From assembly GCF_003991405.1 (NCBI RefSeq), contig NZ_RPEN01000154.1, positions 148,433 through 212,432 on the forward strand: DNA of 64,000 bases. The letters run 5' to 3'. The notes beneath the pieces are model-generated. The model had not been told where the DNA came from, did not search any database, and saw nothing but the letters and a program-made list of their open reading frames with translations. A program made the translations under genes and the position numbers. Position 1 is the stretch's first letter, and the number at the start of each line of letters is the position of its first letter. Source of the stretch: Pseudorhodobacter sp. E13 (GTDB lineage Bacteria > Pseudomonadota > Alphaproteobacteria > Rhodobacterales > Rhodobacteraceae). Below, in pieces: positions 1-9,333 of the stretch.

Positions 1-149
1 TGGTGAATGCCGCGGGTGAGGTGGTTGTGGCGACCGTCATGTCGATGACGCTGTCGGTGGATCACCGGGTGATCGACGGGGCCTTGGGCGCTGCGTTCCT
101 GCAAGCGGTGATCGAGAATCTGGAAAACCCGATGGCCATGCTCGCCTGA
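1..149 (+). CDS. Dihydrolipoamide acyltransferase (E2), C-terminal end only
   Basis: Only the last 48 codons are present, read from base 3, and the gene begins upstream of the window. The tail contains DHRVIDG, the catalytic HxxxD signature of the E2 acyltransferase domain of 2-oxoacid dehydrogenase complexes, followed by the usual short C-terminus ending MAMLA. In the complex, E2 transfers the acyl group from lipoamide to CoA. The fragment is most likely the acetyltransferase of pyruvate dehydrogenase, but the part that separates it from 2-oxoglutarate or branched-chain E2 is outside the window, so no symbol is given. A strong hairpin follows the stop codon. Confidence 0.85.
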   Translation, partial: VNAAGEVVVATVMSMTLSVDHRVIDGALGAAFLQAVIENLENPMAMLA

Positions 150-181
150 GCTTGGCCCCCGGTCAAAAGACACTGCAAAGC

Positions 182-220
182 AAAAGGCCCGAACGTCATC
201 GCGTTCGGGCCTTCGTTTTT
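182..220. terminator. Bidirectional intrinsic terminator between E2 and cysE
   Basis: There is a perfect 10-bp stem, 186-195 with 202-211, and a 6-base loop. A T-rich run (212-220) follows on the plus strand and TTTT on the minus strand. It lies between two convergent genes and can serve both. Confidence 0.88.
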
Positions 221-233
221 GTGGCTGGCGGGG

Positions 234-1043
234 TCAATCGGTTTCGTCAAACACCTGATTCATCATGATAGAGGGTTGCTCACAGCCTGCCTCGCCGACG
301 ATCCGCGCGGGAACTCCTGCCACCGTTTTGCAGCAGGGAATGTCATGCAGCACAACCGACCCGGCCGCAATCCGAGAGCAATGGCCCACGGTGATATTGC
401 CCAGCACCTTCGCCCCTGCCCCAATCAGCACACCATCCCCGATCTTGGGGTGGCGGTCGCCGTCTTCCTTGCCGGTGCCACCCAATGTGACAGAATGGAG
501 CATCGAGACGTTGTCGCCCACCACCGCCGTTTCCCCAATCACAATGGAATGGGCGTGATCGATCATGATCCCACGGCCAAGGCGCGCATTCGGGTGAATA
601 TCGACGCCAAACACCTCTGACACGCGCATCTGCACAAAATAGGCCAGATCTTTGCGCCCTTGGGTCCAAAGCCAATGGCCGATCCGATAAGCCTGAACGG
701 CCTGAAACCCTTTGTAAAACAGCATGGGTTGCAGATAACGGTGGCAGGCAGGATCACGATCATAAACCGCCATCACATCGGCGCGGGCAAACTGCCCCAG
801 CTCTGGCTCGGCGGTAAACGCCTCATCCGCGATTTCCCGAAGGATCTGCTCACTCATCTCGCCCGAGGCCAGTTTCAACGAGAACCGATAGGCCAGCGCC
901 CGTTCGAATGACGCGTGATGCAGGATGCTGGAATGAATTAAACCGCCCAAAAGTGGTTCTGCACCAATGGCTTGCACCGCCTCATCGCAAACGCGCTGCC
1001 AGACCGGATCAATCTGTGCGAGATTTTGCTGCTTTTCTGCCAT
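234..1043 (-). CDS. cysE: Serine O-acetyltransferase
   Basis: This 269-residue protein has the layout of CysE: an N-terminal alpha-helical SAT domain (about residues 1-140) followed by a left-handed beta-helix of hexapeptide repeats (about 145-240). Motifs include HPNARLGRGIMIDH and GVLIGAGAKVLGNI. It acetylates L-serine with acetyl-CoA to give O-acetylserine, the first committed step of cysteine synthesis. A GGAGAAGAG ribosome binding site precedes the ATG. It lies just downstream of the GTA cluster on the same strand, an arrangement known from Rhodobacter. Family assignment is secure. Confidence 0.95.
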   Translation of the reverse strand: MAEKQQNLAQIDPVWQRVCDEAVQAIGAEPLLGGLIHSSILHHASFERALAYRFSLKLASGEMSEQILREIADEAFTAEPELGQFARADVMAVYDRDPACHRYLQPMLFYKGFQAVQAYRIGHWLWTQGRKDLAYFVQMRVSEVFGVDIHPNARLGRGIMIDHAHSIVIGETAVVGDNVSMLHSVTLGGTGKEDGDRHPKIGDGVLIGAGAKVLGNITVGHCSRIAAGSVVLHDIPCCKTVAGVPARIVGEAGCEQPSIMMNQVFDETD

Positions 1044-1108
1044 GGCTCTTCTCCGTTTAGCGTGACGGTCAGTATATAGGCAGTCTGCCGGAAAGGTCCA
1101 TTGTGGGC

Positions 1109-1426
1109 TTATGGCAATTCAAACGCGGTGGGCACTTGGCCGAATTGACGCTTGTCTTGCAACAGCGCCTCGGCCACAAGTTTGATTGCGGCAAGATATT
1201 CCGGGTCGCCGGCAAAAGGCTCTGGCCGCGTGGGCTTTGGCCGGGCAGCGGCCATCAGGCTGCCATTGCCCCAAACCATATGTGGCCTGCCAGTGCGTTT
1301 GCGCACCTTATCGGCGATCCGCGCGTGATAGATCATTGTTGCGGCCCGGGCCCTGCGTTCCTGCACCGGACATTCCAGCAAGGCGCGGGCCGCAGCAATG
1401 ATATCCCCCATCAGAATCGAGCGCAT
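1109..1426 (-). CDS. Conserved hypothetical protein after GTA g15
   Basis: This 105-residue soluble protein starts only 8 bases after the stop of GTA g15, so it is probably in the same transcript. It is rich in Ala and Arg and begins MRSILMGDIIAAARAL, followed by a basic stretch around KVRKRTGRPH. No signal peptide, membrane segment or catalytic motif is visible. I recognise it only as one of the small uncharacterised proteins found between g15 and cysE in Rhodobacterales. Its position suggests a link to GTA production, but it could simply be a flanking host gene. No function is assigned. Confidence 0.8.
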   Translation of the reverse strand: MRSILMGDIIAAARALLECPVQERRARAATMIYHARIADKVRKRTGRPHMVWGNGSLMAAARPKPTRPEPFAGDPEYLAAIKLVAEALLQDKRQFGQVPTAFELP

Positions 1427-1434
1427 CGGCGACC

Positions 1435-4400
1435 CTAAAGCGGCAGGGTCGAGAACGGACCGGGGCCGAAGCGATCGGAGATTTGCGCCACTTGCACTGA
1501 CGCCGTTCCCAACGCATCTGCGGCTTGCATTGTGGCGCTATAGGTCCATTGCGGTTGCCCCACGACCGCCTCGCGCTTGATCTGCCCGCCGTCGACCACC
1601 CGCACAAGGTATTGCTCTTGTTGCTCGCCCAACGGGACCTCCAGCGATTCCCAACTATCCCCGTCAATCCGGGTCCGCCGAACCCATGCGATCTGCCGAT
1701 CCCCATTTGCCTGCGTTTTCGCCGTCACGTGAACCGGCGCATATGGGCGCAGGCCAATGCCGTTGAAGGCTTCGACCTTGTGGATCACATTCGGATCATC
1801 GGTGCCCAAAGAGGCAGCACCAATCCGGTAATGGCGGGCCAAACCACGCGCCGATTGTGCAAGGTTGATCTGTTTCAGCGATTTGTCCAACACCACGATC
1901 AGACTGCCCGGCGGCCAGACATCCGGCATGATACCATCGGTTCCCAATTGCCCGCGCAAACGCAGGCTGACCTCATAGGTCAAAGGGGCAACAAGATTGA
2001 GGTCGGCAAATTGAAACACCTCCCAATTGTCATTGCTGCCATCCCCGATTGCCAGGGCATTGGCCCCATTCAGAACCGCCAAAGGATCAGCCGCCGACAG
2101 TGCGCCATAGCTCAGCTTGATGCGCAGCGGTTCGCCCCGGTCCCATATGCCGGACCGTGCCGCAAACAAAGGCGTCTCGGTCACTCCGACCACAGCAGGC
2201 GCGTCGATCAGCGTGTTCAGCTCATATCCTGCGTCGCTGGGCGATGACCAAAGCGCCACAGTCTGCGGCCATGGCCGGGCAGCAACGGCCAGATGCGGGG
2301 CGTTGTCGGCCTCATCCCCGGTGATCAAGGGCAAATCCAGAAACATCGGATAAACAGGAACCGGAGCCGTATAAAGGGTGGCCTGTCGCCGTGTCTCTGT
2401 CGCGTCGGCAGCCGCATAGACAGAGCGATCCGTGCGCACAGCCTCAACCAGTGCCGCTTCGGCCTGATCAACGCGGTCGATCCGATACTCTTGTCCGTCC
2501 AAGCTGACAACATCACCGGCCCCCAACCGTGCGAGGGACCGCGGCAAGGCGAACCGCGCCGTATCCCGCGCGACCCGTGCCTCTGATAGCCAGCGTTCAA
2601 CAATACCGCGCCCCTCAGCTTCGGTCAGGGTCAAGGCCAACTCGCTTTGTGACACGCCAAAGCTTTCCTCATCCGGAAAAATCGCCTCTACCTGACGCAT
2701 CCCAAAATCGGCCTCGGATTCGACAAAGCTTAGCCTGACCCGGCCTGCGACTTCGGCCTCGGGAATGCGGACTGTCTCCATCCGGCCGTCCAAAGCATCG
2801 GTTTGTGCCAGATGCGCCGGGTCTATTTGCACAGGTTTGACATTGCCCCGCATTTGAAAAATCAGCAATCCGTCGCGCTCAATGGCTTCAAACCCATAGG
2901 CCAGCATCAAAGGTTGCAGCGCCTCGCGCGCGGTGCCGATGCCTTCGGGTGTATAGCCGCGCACGACACCATAAAGGCGCGACACATCAAACCGCGTCAC
3001 GCCAGAGCGTTCGCAGATTTCCGCAACCACCAGCGCCAGCGGTTGATTTGTGGCACGGCCCGTCAGCCAATGTCCGCGCGGATAATTGTCACCGTCCGAC
3101 CAAAGGCCGGTCGCATTCGGAAACTGCGGAAAGGGCCGTGCATCCCAAGCCCAGACATGAGCGCGGTCCATATCCAGCATCGGGCCGCCATATTGGTCCG
3201 AGATGGGGTTGTTTTCCGGCTGAGCCCAGGTTTGCGCCATCGCCCGCAGATATTGCATCTGGATAATGTCATCGCGCCGCCCGTTGGAGAATTTGGGCAA
3301 GCTGGATTCCGACGATTTAGGATCAAGGAATTTGTTGGGCTGGTTGCTGCCCTTGTCGATGGCCGCACAGCCGTATTCCGTGAATCGGATTGGTTTGGAC
3401 TGCGGCACCCATTCGGTTGGCTGCGCTTGCCGCACACCGTCAATCCGAGGATGGTGCTGGTTCAACCACCAGCTCTTGATGTCTTTGTAGCGATAGACCC
3501 AAGGCTCATCATAGGCGCCGTCCTCAATGGGCCGCCGCCGTTGTGCCGCTTCGCCTTCCGGGCTGTCATAATACCAATCATAGCCCTCGCCGCCCAAGAC
3601 GTTTGAAGACAGGTATTCAAGGTTATAAATGGCGTCATAGGCGGCATCGGCATGACTGTCACCATCGCGCCAATCGGATAGCGGCATGTAGTTGTCGATC
3701 CCGATGAAATCGATATTGGCATCGGCCCACAGCGGATCGAGATGATAGTAAACATTGCCGTCCGTCTGATAGCCGAAATATTCGGTCCAATCCGCTGCAT
3801 AGCTGATCTTGGTATTTGATCCAAGAATGGCGCGGACATCGGCGGCCAATTGACGCAATGCCGAAACGGCAGGGAAGCTGTCGCCTGCGCCGCGAATTTG
3901 GGTCAGGCCTCGCATTTCCGAGCCGATGCAGAACGCATCCACCCCGCCCGCAGCCGCGCAAAGATGGGCGTAATGCAGGATGAAACGGCGATAGCCCCAT
4001 TCTGCCGGACCGACATAAGAAACCGTGCCCCCCGAACGCACAAAATGCGCTGGTGTCGCGCTGCCGAAAAAGACAGCAACCTCGGCCTCGGCCTGCGCGG
4101 TTCTGTCGGTGCTGGTGGCGCGACCGGGTGCCTCCGCCAAGGTGATCCGCCCGCGCCATGGCAAGTTGGGCTGTGCGGTCGCATCGGAATAAGGGTCTGG
4201 CAGGCTGTTGCCCTCCAATTGATCCATCAGGATGAAAGGGTAAAACATCACCTCTTGCCCACCGGCGCGGACGGCTTGAATGGCCTCGATTACAGAGGCA
4301 TCCGAAGGCGTGCCGCCATAGATCGGCCGGCCATTGTCTTGGGCAATGGCAGCAGCCTGCCCCCGGGTAATCCCCCCTGCCCGCCAAGCCATGCCGCTGG

Positions 4401-5328
4401 CATCCTGCACGGTTTGTTCCACCTTCGGTTCCACCTTGCACTGACCGCAGCGCAAATCACCCCCGAACCAAGAAACGATCAGCGACACCGATGTCACATT
4501 CGGCAACGCAATCCGCATCTGGTCCAGCGCCACAGCGAAATCCGCCTTGCCTGCGGGGGAATTGACATTGACGCTGCGGCTGATACCGGGTCCATCGGCA
4601 TAATGCAGCGCGGTGGTGGCCAGCGCATATTCGCCCGTGCCCGGCATCATGGCCACCGCCCGAACGGCGCGCGCGATGTCGAGCGTTGCGTCGGTCGTCG
4701 CCCCCTGCGCATTGCGGATCACCTCAAAAGTCAGCATCGGCACACGGTTGCCAAAGCTGCCGATGTCCAGATCCTCAACCACGACATAGGCAATGCCACG
4801 ATAGGCAGGTGCATTGCCCGCCCCTTCCACAGCTTCGATCTTGGGGTCGGGCAATTGATCTTCGGTGCCATTATAAATGCGCAGGTTCAGGCTACGTGGG
4901 CTGATCTCAACGCCATCGGCCCAGATGCGGCCAATCCCGGAAATTTCGCCTTCACACAGGGCAACCGCAAAACTGACAGTATAGGAATAGGTTGTCACCG
5001 AAGGTTTGGGCGTGCCCTTGCCGCCACCGCCCCCTGTGGTGCTTTTGTTCTCTTGGAATTGGGTTGCCCAGACAATCTGCCCCGCCGCGCGCACGCGCCC
5101 ATAAACCTGCGGCACCGCCGCCCCTTCCGAGGCCCCCGTCAGCCGAAAGCGATCAATCCGCCCGGTTTCAACCGCTTCAGAACCGGTCCCCATGACACGC
5201 TGGTCAATCACACGGCCTAAGGTCGCACCGACCGCGCGCCCGATGACGGCCCCAGAAAGCCCCAGAATGGTTCCACCAAAGCCAGAGCCGATGGCGGCCC
5301 CCGCAGCCGATAGCAAAATCGTCGCCAT
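1435..5328 (-). CDS. GTA g15: baseplate multidomain 'megatron' tail-tip protein
   Basis: At 1297 residues this is the largest gene of the window and the last structural gene of the GTA. The N-terminus (1-40) is Ala/Gly-rich and hydrophobic. A TIM-barrel-like domain occupies roughly residues 430-740, with features such as IGSEMRGL, DFIGIDNYMPLSDW and PIRFTEYGC. Tail-fibre-like beta domains fill the C-terminal third. In RcGTA the homologue (rcc01698) forms the trimeric baseplate tip that contacts the recipient cell and belongs to the phage host-specificity protein family. It abuts g14 with no gap (g14 stop at 5329). The enzymatic role of the TIM barrel is unproven. Confidence 0.95.
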   Translation of the reverse strand: MATILLSAAGAAIGSGFGGTILGLSGAVIGRAVGATLGRVIDQRVMGTGSEAVETGRIDRFRLTGASEGAAVPQVYGRVRAAGQIVWATQFQENKSTTGGGGGKGTPKPSVTTYSYTVSFAVALCEGEISGIGRIWADGVEISPRSLNLRIYNGTEDQLPDPKIEAVEGAGNAPAYRGIAYVVVEDLDIGSFGNRVPMLTFEVIRNAQGATTDATLDIARAVRAVAMMPGTGEYALATTALHYADGPGISRSVNVNSPAGKADFAVALDQMRIALPNVTSVSLIVSWFGGDLRCGQCKVEPKVEQTVQDASGMAWRAGGITRGQAAAIAQDNGRPIYGGTPSDASVIEAIQAVRAGGQEVMFYPFILMDQLEGNSLPDPYSDATAQPNLPWRGRITLAEAPGRATSTDRTAQAEAEVAVFFGSATPAHFVRSGGTVSYVGPAEWGYRRFILHYAHLCAAAGGVDAFCIGSEMRGLTQIRGAGDSFPAVSALRQLAADVRAILGSNTKISYAADWTEYFGYQTDGNVYYHLDPLWADANIDFIGIDNYMPLSDWRDGDSHADAAYDAIYNLEYLSSNVLGGEGYDWYYDSPEGEAAQRRRPIEDGAYDEPWVYRYKDIKSWWLNQHHPRIDGVRQAQPTEWVPQSKPIRFTEYGCAAIDKGSNQPNKFLDPKSSESSLPKFSNGRRDDIIQMQYLRAMAQTWAQPENNPISDQYGGPMLDMDRAHVWAWDARPFPQFPNATGLWSDGDNYPRGHWLTGRATNQPLALVVAEICERSGVTRFDVSRLYGVVRGYTPEGIGTAREALQPLMLAYGFEAIERDGLLIFQMRGNVKPVQIDPAHLAQTDALDGRMETVRIPEAEVAGRVRLSFVESEADFGMRQVEAIFPDEESFGVSQSELALTLTEAEGRGIVERWLSEARVARDTARFALPRSLARLGAGDVVSLDGQEYRIDRVDQAEAALVEAVRTDRSVYAAADATETRRQATLYTAPVPVYPMFLDLPLITGDEADNAPHLAVAARPWPQTVALWSSPSDAGYELNTLIDAPAVVGVTETPLFAARSGIWDRGEPLRIKLSYGALSAADPLAVLNGANALAIGDGSNDNWEVFQFADLNLVAPLTYEVSLRLRGQLGTDGIMPDVWPPGSLIVVLDKSLKQINLAQSARGLARHYRIGAASLGTDDPNVIHKVEAFNGIGLRPYAPVHVTAKTQANGDRQIAWVRRTRIDGDSWESLEVPLGEQQEQYLVRVVDGGQIKREAVVGQPQWTYSATMQAADALGTASVQVAQISDRFGPGPFSTLPL

Positions 5329-5775
5329 TCACAGCACTCCTTCTGGAAATTCAAACCGCGCCGCGACACGCCGCAACCACGGCACCGACAGCGGGCTTTC
5401 GATAACCCCATGCCCGGTATAGGCATGGATAAAACTCTGATCCGGGCCCGTATTCCCCATGATCCCAAGATGTTTTGCCACCGCTCCATCACGCATACGA
5501 AACAGCAAAACATCCCCCGGCGCGGCGTCGACCAAGGTTTTGGGGCGCAGCCAACGCAAGGCCGCGCGGTGCAACAGTTCATCCCGCGCCGGCTCTGACC
5601 AATCGGCGGTATAGGCCGGCACCGGTTCCGGCTCCGGCCCATGGATCGCCCGCCACACGCCGCGCAGCAGGCCAAGACAATCCGTTCCCGCCCCTCTGCA
5701 ACTGGCCTGATGCACATAGGGCGTGCCGATCCAGCCGCGTGCTTCGGTGACGATGCGGGCTTGCTGCGGCGTCAT
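5329..5775 (-). CDS. GTA g14: NlpC/P60-type cell-wall peptidase
   Basis: The protein has 148 residues from the ATG at 5775, which overlaps the g13 stop in an ATGA junction. An upstream in-frame ATG at 5832 would overlap g13 by 61 bases and is less likely. The NlpC/P60 fold is shown by GTDCLGLLRG with catalytic Cys33 and KHLGIMG with His102, and FIHAYTG follows. In RcGTA the counterpart (rcc01697) is a tail-tip peptidase that probably cuts peptidoglycan peptides during DNA delivery. It is separate from mltG, which belongs to the host. Confidence 0.93.
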   Translation of the reverse strand: MTPQQARIVTEARGWIGTPYVHQASCRGAGTDCLGLLRGVWRAIHGPEPEPVPAYTADWSEPARDELLHRAALRWLRPKTLVDAAPGDVLLFRMRDGAVAKHLGIMGNTGPDQSFIHAYTGHGVIESPLSVPWLRRVAARFEFPEGVL

Positions 5776-6662
5776 CGCACAAGGCTCCCGCCCGAATTCG
5801 CCTGCGAGGACACAGGGTAAGAGGTCAGCCAATCTTCGCCCGGAATATCGGGGAAACCCCGGAAATTCACGAAGTTGTTGAACTTATAGCGGCAGGTATC
5901 AGCTTGTTTGTCACAGCCTGCCTCCAGCCGCAGCATATCACCGGGGGCGATATCAGGGCCGATGGCTTGCCACAGTTCAACCTTGCGGCCAGCATCGGTC
6001 AACCGGTCGTTCTTGATGATCCCGACCAGCCCTTTGGCCGCGCCCGACAGCATGACCAGCCGCCCCCGTTCAAACCAGCGGTCCTCATATGCGAACAAAT
6101 CCGCGAAATCAAAGACCCGCCGACCGGACACGCTCTCTGCGGCCAGTTCCACCGAAAAGCCCGGCTGCGTCAGGTCAAACCCACACTTGGCATCGCCCAG
6201 AACCGCCGGGCAGCCACGCTGGAACGCCCGGCCCTGCGGCTGGTTCAGGCTTTCGGTCAACCCGCGCAACTCGGCCTGAAACGCGCCGCCCGCCCGCGTG
6301 ATTTCGCCAATCGTGCCCCGAAAGCTCAACAAACGGTTATCCATATTCGACCAGTCCACTTGCCAGCCGGTCAAGGCCGCGCCATCAAAACGACCGGCCA
6401 GAATATCCGCCTCGGTCAGCGCCAGATCTGACAACGCGCCCATCGCTTCGGTATTGTCCACCGACAGCCCGGTCGTCTGCTGCAAGGCCCGCGCCGTCAG
6501 CCCGGAATTTGCCTTGAATACCCGGCCGTCAAAACGCAAGTCGCAATCATGATCGGTAAAGCCAAACCAAGTTCCGTCCCGGCGCTCAATCGCCCAAGCG
6601 CGACAAACCGTGGTCGTGCCGGTTTCCAGATGCGTATAAAGTCCCTCTGCGCCCGCCATCAC
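5772..6662 (-). CDS. GTA g13: tail hub protein (DUF2163 / phage BR0599 type)
   Basis: This 296-residue protein matches the DUF2163 family, with the N-terminal pattern THLETGTTTVCRAWAIERRDG and a C-terminal segment with NFRGFPDIPGED. Two cysteine pairs, GCPAVLGDAKCGF near the middle and GCDKQADTCRY near residues 250-265, suit a metal or Fe-S site like that of phage tail hub proteins such as lambda gpL. In RcGTA (rcc01696) it forms the hub between tail tube and baseplate. It overlaps g12 and g14 by four bases each, as expected for translational coupling. Confidence 0.92.
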   Translation of the reverse strand: MMAGAEGLYTHLETGTTTVCRAWAIERRDGTWFGFTDHDCDLRFDGRVFKANSGLTARALQQTTGLSVDNTEAMGALSDLALTEADILAGRFDGAALTGWQVDWSNMDNRLLSFRGTIGEITRAGGAFQAELRGLTESLNQPQGRAFQRGCPAVLGDAKCGFDLTQPGFSVELAAESVSGRRVFDFADLFAYEDRWFERGRLVMLSGAAKGLVGIIKNDRLTDAGRKVELWQAIGPDIAPGDMLRLEAGCDKQADTCRYKFNNFVNFRGFPDIPGEDWLTSYPVSSQANSGGSLVR

Positions 6663-7291
6663 ACCCGCAGCTCCACAACAGGAACAGACGGAACATCGCC
6701 CGCCTTGAACGAGGCGACCGAGGCTTGAATCCGGTCCGTATCGAAACGCACCGGCACATCGAATTCGAACCCTGCCGTGATGCGCACCCCCGGATCGGGC
6801 GGTGTCGGAAAGCTGACAATTCCTGTTGCCGTATCAATGTCGAACTCCAGCGTCTCGACCTTGGGGTCGCCATCAATTGCCACCAGAACCGTGCCCAGCA
6901 CCGGCTTCGTGATCGGCCGGGTATAGCTGACCTCACCCGATTGATAGGTCTTGGACAGCGCAAAGCTCAATTGATCGCCATCGCCAAGGCCGATCAACTG
7001 GTCCACGGCCGATGGCGTTTTCGAAGGCTTGCAGGATTTGTAATCCGCCCAGTCTTTCCAGCGAAACCCATATAGCTGGCCGCTGCGCGCCTCAAAAAAC
7101 GCAATCAAGGCTTCGACATCGTCCAGACTACGCAGGCTGACGCCAGCGTCATAGCGGCGACGCGAATGTTCCCAGGGCGTGTTGCGTTCTTCAAAGCCAT
7201 TGGCCAGCGTGACAATCTCGGTGCGCCGCTCTGGGCCCCCGACAGAGCCGAAACTCAGATTGGCTGGAAAGCGTATATTGTGAAATCCCAT
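6659..7291 (-). CDS. GTA g12: distal tail protein (DUF2460)
   Basis: The 210-residue protein begins MGFHNIRFPANLSFGSVGGP, the highly conserved start of the DUF2460 (TIGR02217) family. It contains ERNTPWEHSRRRYDAGVSLR, another family hallmark. In RcGTA (rcc01695) it forms the hexameric distal ring joining the tail tube to the hub. It ends in an ATGA overlap with g13 and begins 9 bases after g11. Confidence 0.94.
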   Translation of the reverse strand: MGFHNIRFPANLSFGSVGGPERRTEIVTLANGFEERNTPWEHSRRRYDAGVSLRSLDDVEALIAFFEARSGQLYGFRWKDWADYKSCKPSKTPSAVDQLIGLGDGDQLSFALSKTYQSGEVSYTRPITKPVLGTVLVAIDGDPKVETLEFDIDTATGIVSFPTPPDPGVRITAGFEFDVPVRFDTDRIQASVASFKAGDVPSVPVVELRV

Positions 7292-7300
7292 GGTCTTCCC

Positions 7301-7954
7301 TCATCTGTTCCGCTGACCGCGCGCCAATGCGCGTGACGCTTGTGCCGCAATCTGGCTTTGACTGCGCTGAAACCCGGCCACATCGGGGGTGGAAATATTC
7401 ATCACCACCGTAACCGCCCGGCCACCGCCTGCGGCCTGCACACCCAGCCGCCCATCGGCCCCCCGGGCCAGCGGCATGATCGCCTCTGGCCCGGCCTCAC
7501 CCATTAGCCCCATGCCACCCCGCATCGGAAAGTTGGTCGGAGAAGAAACAACACCCCCCTTGGCAAAGGGCATCACCCTGCCTTGGGTAAAGGCCCCACC
7601 ATCGGCAAAAGGCATCATGCCACCCAAAAGCGAATTCATCCCATTCGCCACCAAGCCGCCCAAAGCGTTCTGAACCGGTTTCATCGCGATGTTATAGACG
7701 CTGTCCATCATGGTCTGCGCCACGCCCCTCAGCGCGTCTGACAGCTTCATCCCGTCAAACACCAAGCCGTCAAAGGCCCGTCGCAACCCACCGCCGATGC
7801 TGTTCGACAAGCTGTTCACCTCGCGCCCTGTAAAGACAAGGCTTTCGCGCATCCGCGCCAATTCCCCGTCAAACGCACCGACCAGATCCGCCGCGCCATT
7901 CAGCGAGGCCTCCAGCGCTGCAATCTGATCTTCCAAACCTTCAATATCAGCCAT
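7301..7954 (-). CDS. GTA g11: tail tape measure protein
   Basis: The 217-residue protein is very short for a tape measure, which fits the short GTA tail. The N-terminal third is helical and predicted coiled-coil (ADIEGLEDQIAALEASLNG). The middle resembles the lambda tape measure C-terminal family (LSDALRGVAQTMMDSVYNIA, then a glycine-rich hydrophobic stretch). The C-terminus carries MPLARGADGRLGVQAAGGG, typical of phage tape measure ends. It overlaps g10.1 by 8 bases. The RcGTA counterpart is rcc01694. Confidence 0.9.
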   Translation of the reverse strand: MADIEGLEDQIAALEASLNGAADLVGAFDGELARMRESLVFTGREVNSLSNSIGGGLRRAFDGLVFDGMKLSDALRGVAQTMMDSVYNIAMKPVQNALGGLVANGMNSLLGGMMPFADGGAFTQGRVMPFAKGGVVSSPTNFPMRGGMGLMGEAGPEAIMPLARGADGRLGVQAAGGGRAVTVVMNISTPDVAGFQRSQSQIAAQASRALARGQRNR

Positions 7955-8150
7955 CTGTCGGCCCCTTTTTCACATCCGGGAAGGCGCGCGCCAAATCTTC
8001 AAGGCGCGCGCGGGTCAATGGGGCAGTGCCGGTCTGCGCGCCCAGCTTGATGCGCAGCTCCACCGGGGTCAGCCGCCAGAAATCGGCAGGCTGTAGCCCC
8101 AGCCCGTGCAACCCCACCTGCATCAATCCGGCCCAGTCGATTGCCGTCAT
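7947..8150 (-). CDS. GTA g10.1: tail assembly chaperone (rcc01693 family)
   Basis: This 67-residue protein begins MTAIDWAGLMQVGLHGLGL and carries PADFWRLTPVELRIKLG, matching the short rcc01693/TIGR02216 family. Position between g10 and the tape measure gene is where tail assembly chaperones occur in siphoviruses. It overlaps both neighbours (ATGA with g10, 8 bases with g11). Confidence 0.9.
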   Translation of the reverse strand: MTAIDWAGLMQVGLHGLGLQPADFWRLTPVELRIKLGAQTGTAPLTRARLEDLARAFPDVKKGPTDG

Positions 8151-8467
8151 GTTTCCCCCGGTGTTGAAAACGCCCGTGCCAGCAATTCTGCCGCCGCGCG
8201 CGCCGCCTCCACCGGGCCGCCGCCAATCTCGACTGTGCGAAAATCTGCGGCAGTGCCTTGCCAGCCCCCGCCCCGCAGCCCCGCCACCAGCAGGGCCAGA
8301 ACATCACGGGTCGAAAAGCGCCCGCCCTCGAACCGTTCGACAAGTTCGATCAGCGATCCGGTTTCAAGGGCGGTTTCCAACTCGGCCAGCGCCCCCAGTG
8401 TCAGCTTGGCCACATGGCGCTTGCCATCCAGCATCACGGCCACTTCCCCCGTCCAAGGATTCGCCAT
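8147..8467 (-). CDS. GTA g10: tail assembly chaperone-like protein
   Basis: This 106-residue protein begins MANPWTGEVAVMLDGKRHVA and has the LTLGALAELE motif of the GTA gp10 family (DUF3356 type). The helical second half includes RDVLALLVAGLRGGGW. It probably assists tail tube or tape measure assembly, as inferred from gene order (RcGTA rcc01692). It shares one base with the g9 stop codon and is coupled to g10.1. Confidence 0.88.
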   Translation of the reverse strand: MANPWTGEVAVMLDGKRHVAKLTLGALAELETALETGSLIELVERFEGGRFSTRDVLALLVAGLRGGGWQGTAADFRTVEIGGGPVEAARAAAELLARAFSTPGET

Positions 8468-8880
8468 CAGAGTGCCGTAAAGGTCAGCGCACCCGCAGAT
8501 GCCATTGTCATCTCGTAAGTCGCCTCGCCGTTATGGCTGCCTGCGTATTCAATGGCCGAAAGCTGAAACGCCCCCTCGACGATGCCGAAATCCGGGATGA
8601 TCACCTGAAAATCCGGGATCTCGCCATCAAAGAAAATCTGACGCGCGCGCTCGTCGGTGTTTTCATCCCGAAATACGCCAGAGCCGGAAATCGACGCGGT
8701 TTTCACACCCGCGCCCGCCAGCAATTCCCGCCAGCCGCCCTGACTTTCCAGACTGGTCACATCCACCGTTTCGGCGTTGAAACTGATGCGCGTGGCCCGC
8801 AAGCCCGCAATCGTTTCAAAACTTCCATCCCCAACCATATCCAGCTTGATCAACAGATCCTTACCGCTTTGAACAGCCAT
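8467..8880 (-). CDS. GTA g9: major tail tube protein (TP901-1 family)
   Basis: This 137-residue protein starts MAVQSGKDLLIKLD and has the TP901-1 major tail protein pattern, with ATRISFNAETVDVTSLES and GSGVFRDENTDERARQ. It polymerises into the tail tube around the tape measure (RcGTA rcc01691). A 54-base gap separates it from g8 and contains a short C/G-rich hairpin that has no T-run on the coding side. Confidence 0.94.
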   Translation of the reverse strand: MAVQSGKDLLIKLDMVGDGSFETIAGLRATRISFNAETVDVTSLESQGGWRELLAGAGVKTASISGSGVFRDENTDERARQIFFDGEIPDFQVIIPDFGIVEGAFQLSAIEYAGSHNGEATYEMTMASAGALTFTAL

Positions 8881-8934
8881 CGCTCATCTCCATTTTGAAA
8901 GGTCACTCTGCCCCCGTTCGCAGGGGGAAAAGGC

Positions 8935-9333
8935 TTAGTCCGCGATCCGCGCCCGAAAGCTCAGATCAATCCGCCGATGCCCGCCCTCATCCAGACGCAC
9001 CGCTTTGGCGCGCAGGAACCGCAGGCTAACCAGATGTCCTCGCGCCAGCGTCAGGGGCGCGTCGATCATGGCATCCGATACCGCCACGGCCACATCCTTT
9101 GCGCCCTGAAACCCGGTCGCATCGCTGATCACCGCAACTGTCAGGCGGTGTTCGGCACCACCTCCGGTCTTGTCGGATTGGTCAATCACATCCTCTGGCC
9201 CGATCAGCACAAATGTGCCGGTGCCCCCCCCCGAAGGGATCGCATCCACAACCGCAACGCCCGCCAGCGCCGGGGCCGAAGTCAGCCGCCCATAAACCGC
9301 AGCCTGAAGCGCTGCCGCCGCGCCATAACTCAT
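8935..9333 (-). CDS. GTA g8: tail terminator/completion protein (DUF3168)
   Basis: The protein has 132 residues from the ATG at 9333, which overlaps the g7 stop as ATGA. An in-frame ATG nine codons upstream is unlikely. MSYGAAAALQAAVYGRLTSA and the LTLARGHLVSLRFLRA segment place it in the DUF3168 family. The RcGTA homologue rcc01690 is the ring that ends tail tube growth at the neck. Confidence 0.92.
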   Translation of the reverse strand: MSYGAAAALQAAVYGRLTSAPALAGVAVVDAIPSGGGTGTFVLIGPEDVIDQSDKTGGGAEHRLTVAVISDATGFQGAKDVAVAVSDAMIDAPLTLARGHLVSLRFLRAKAVRLDEGGHRRIDLSFRARIAD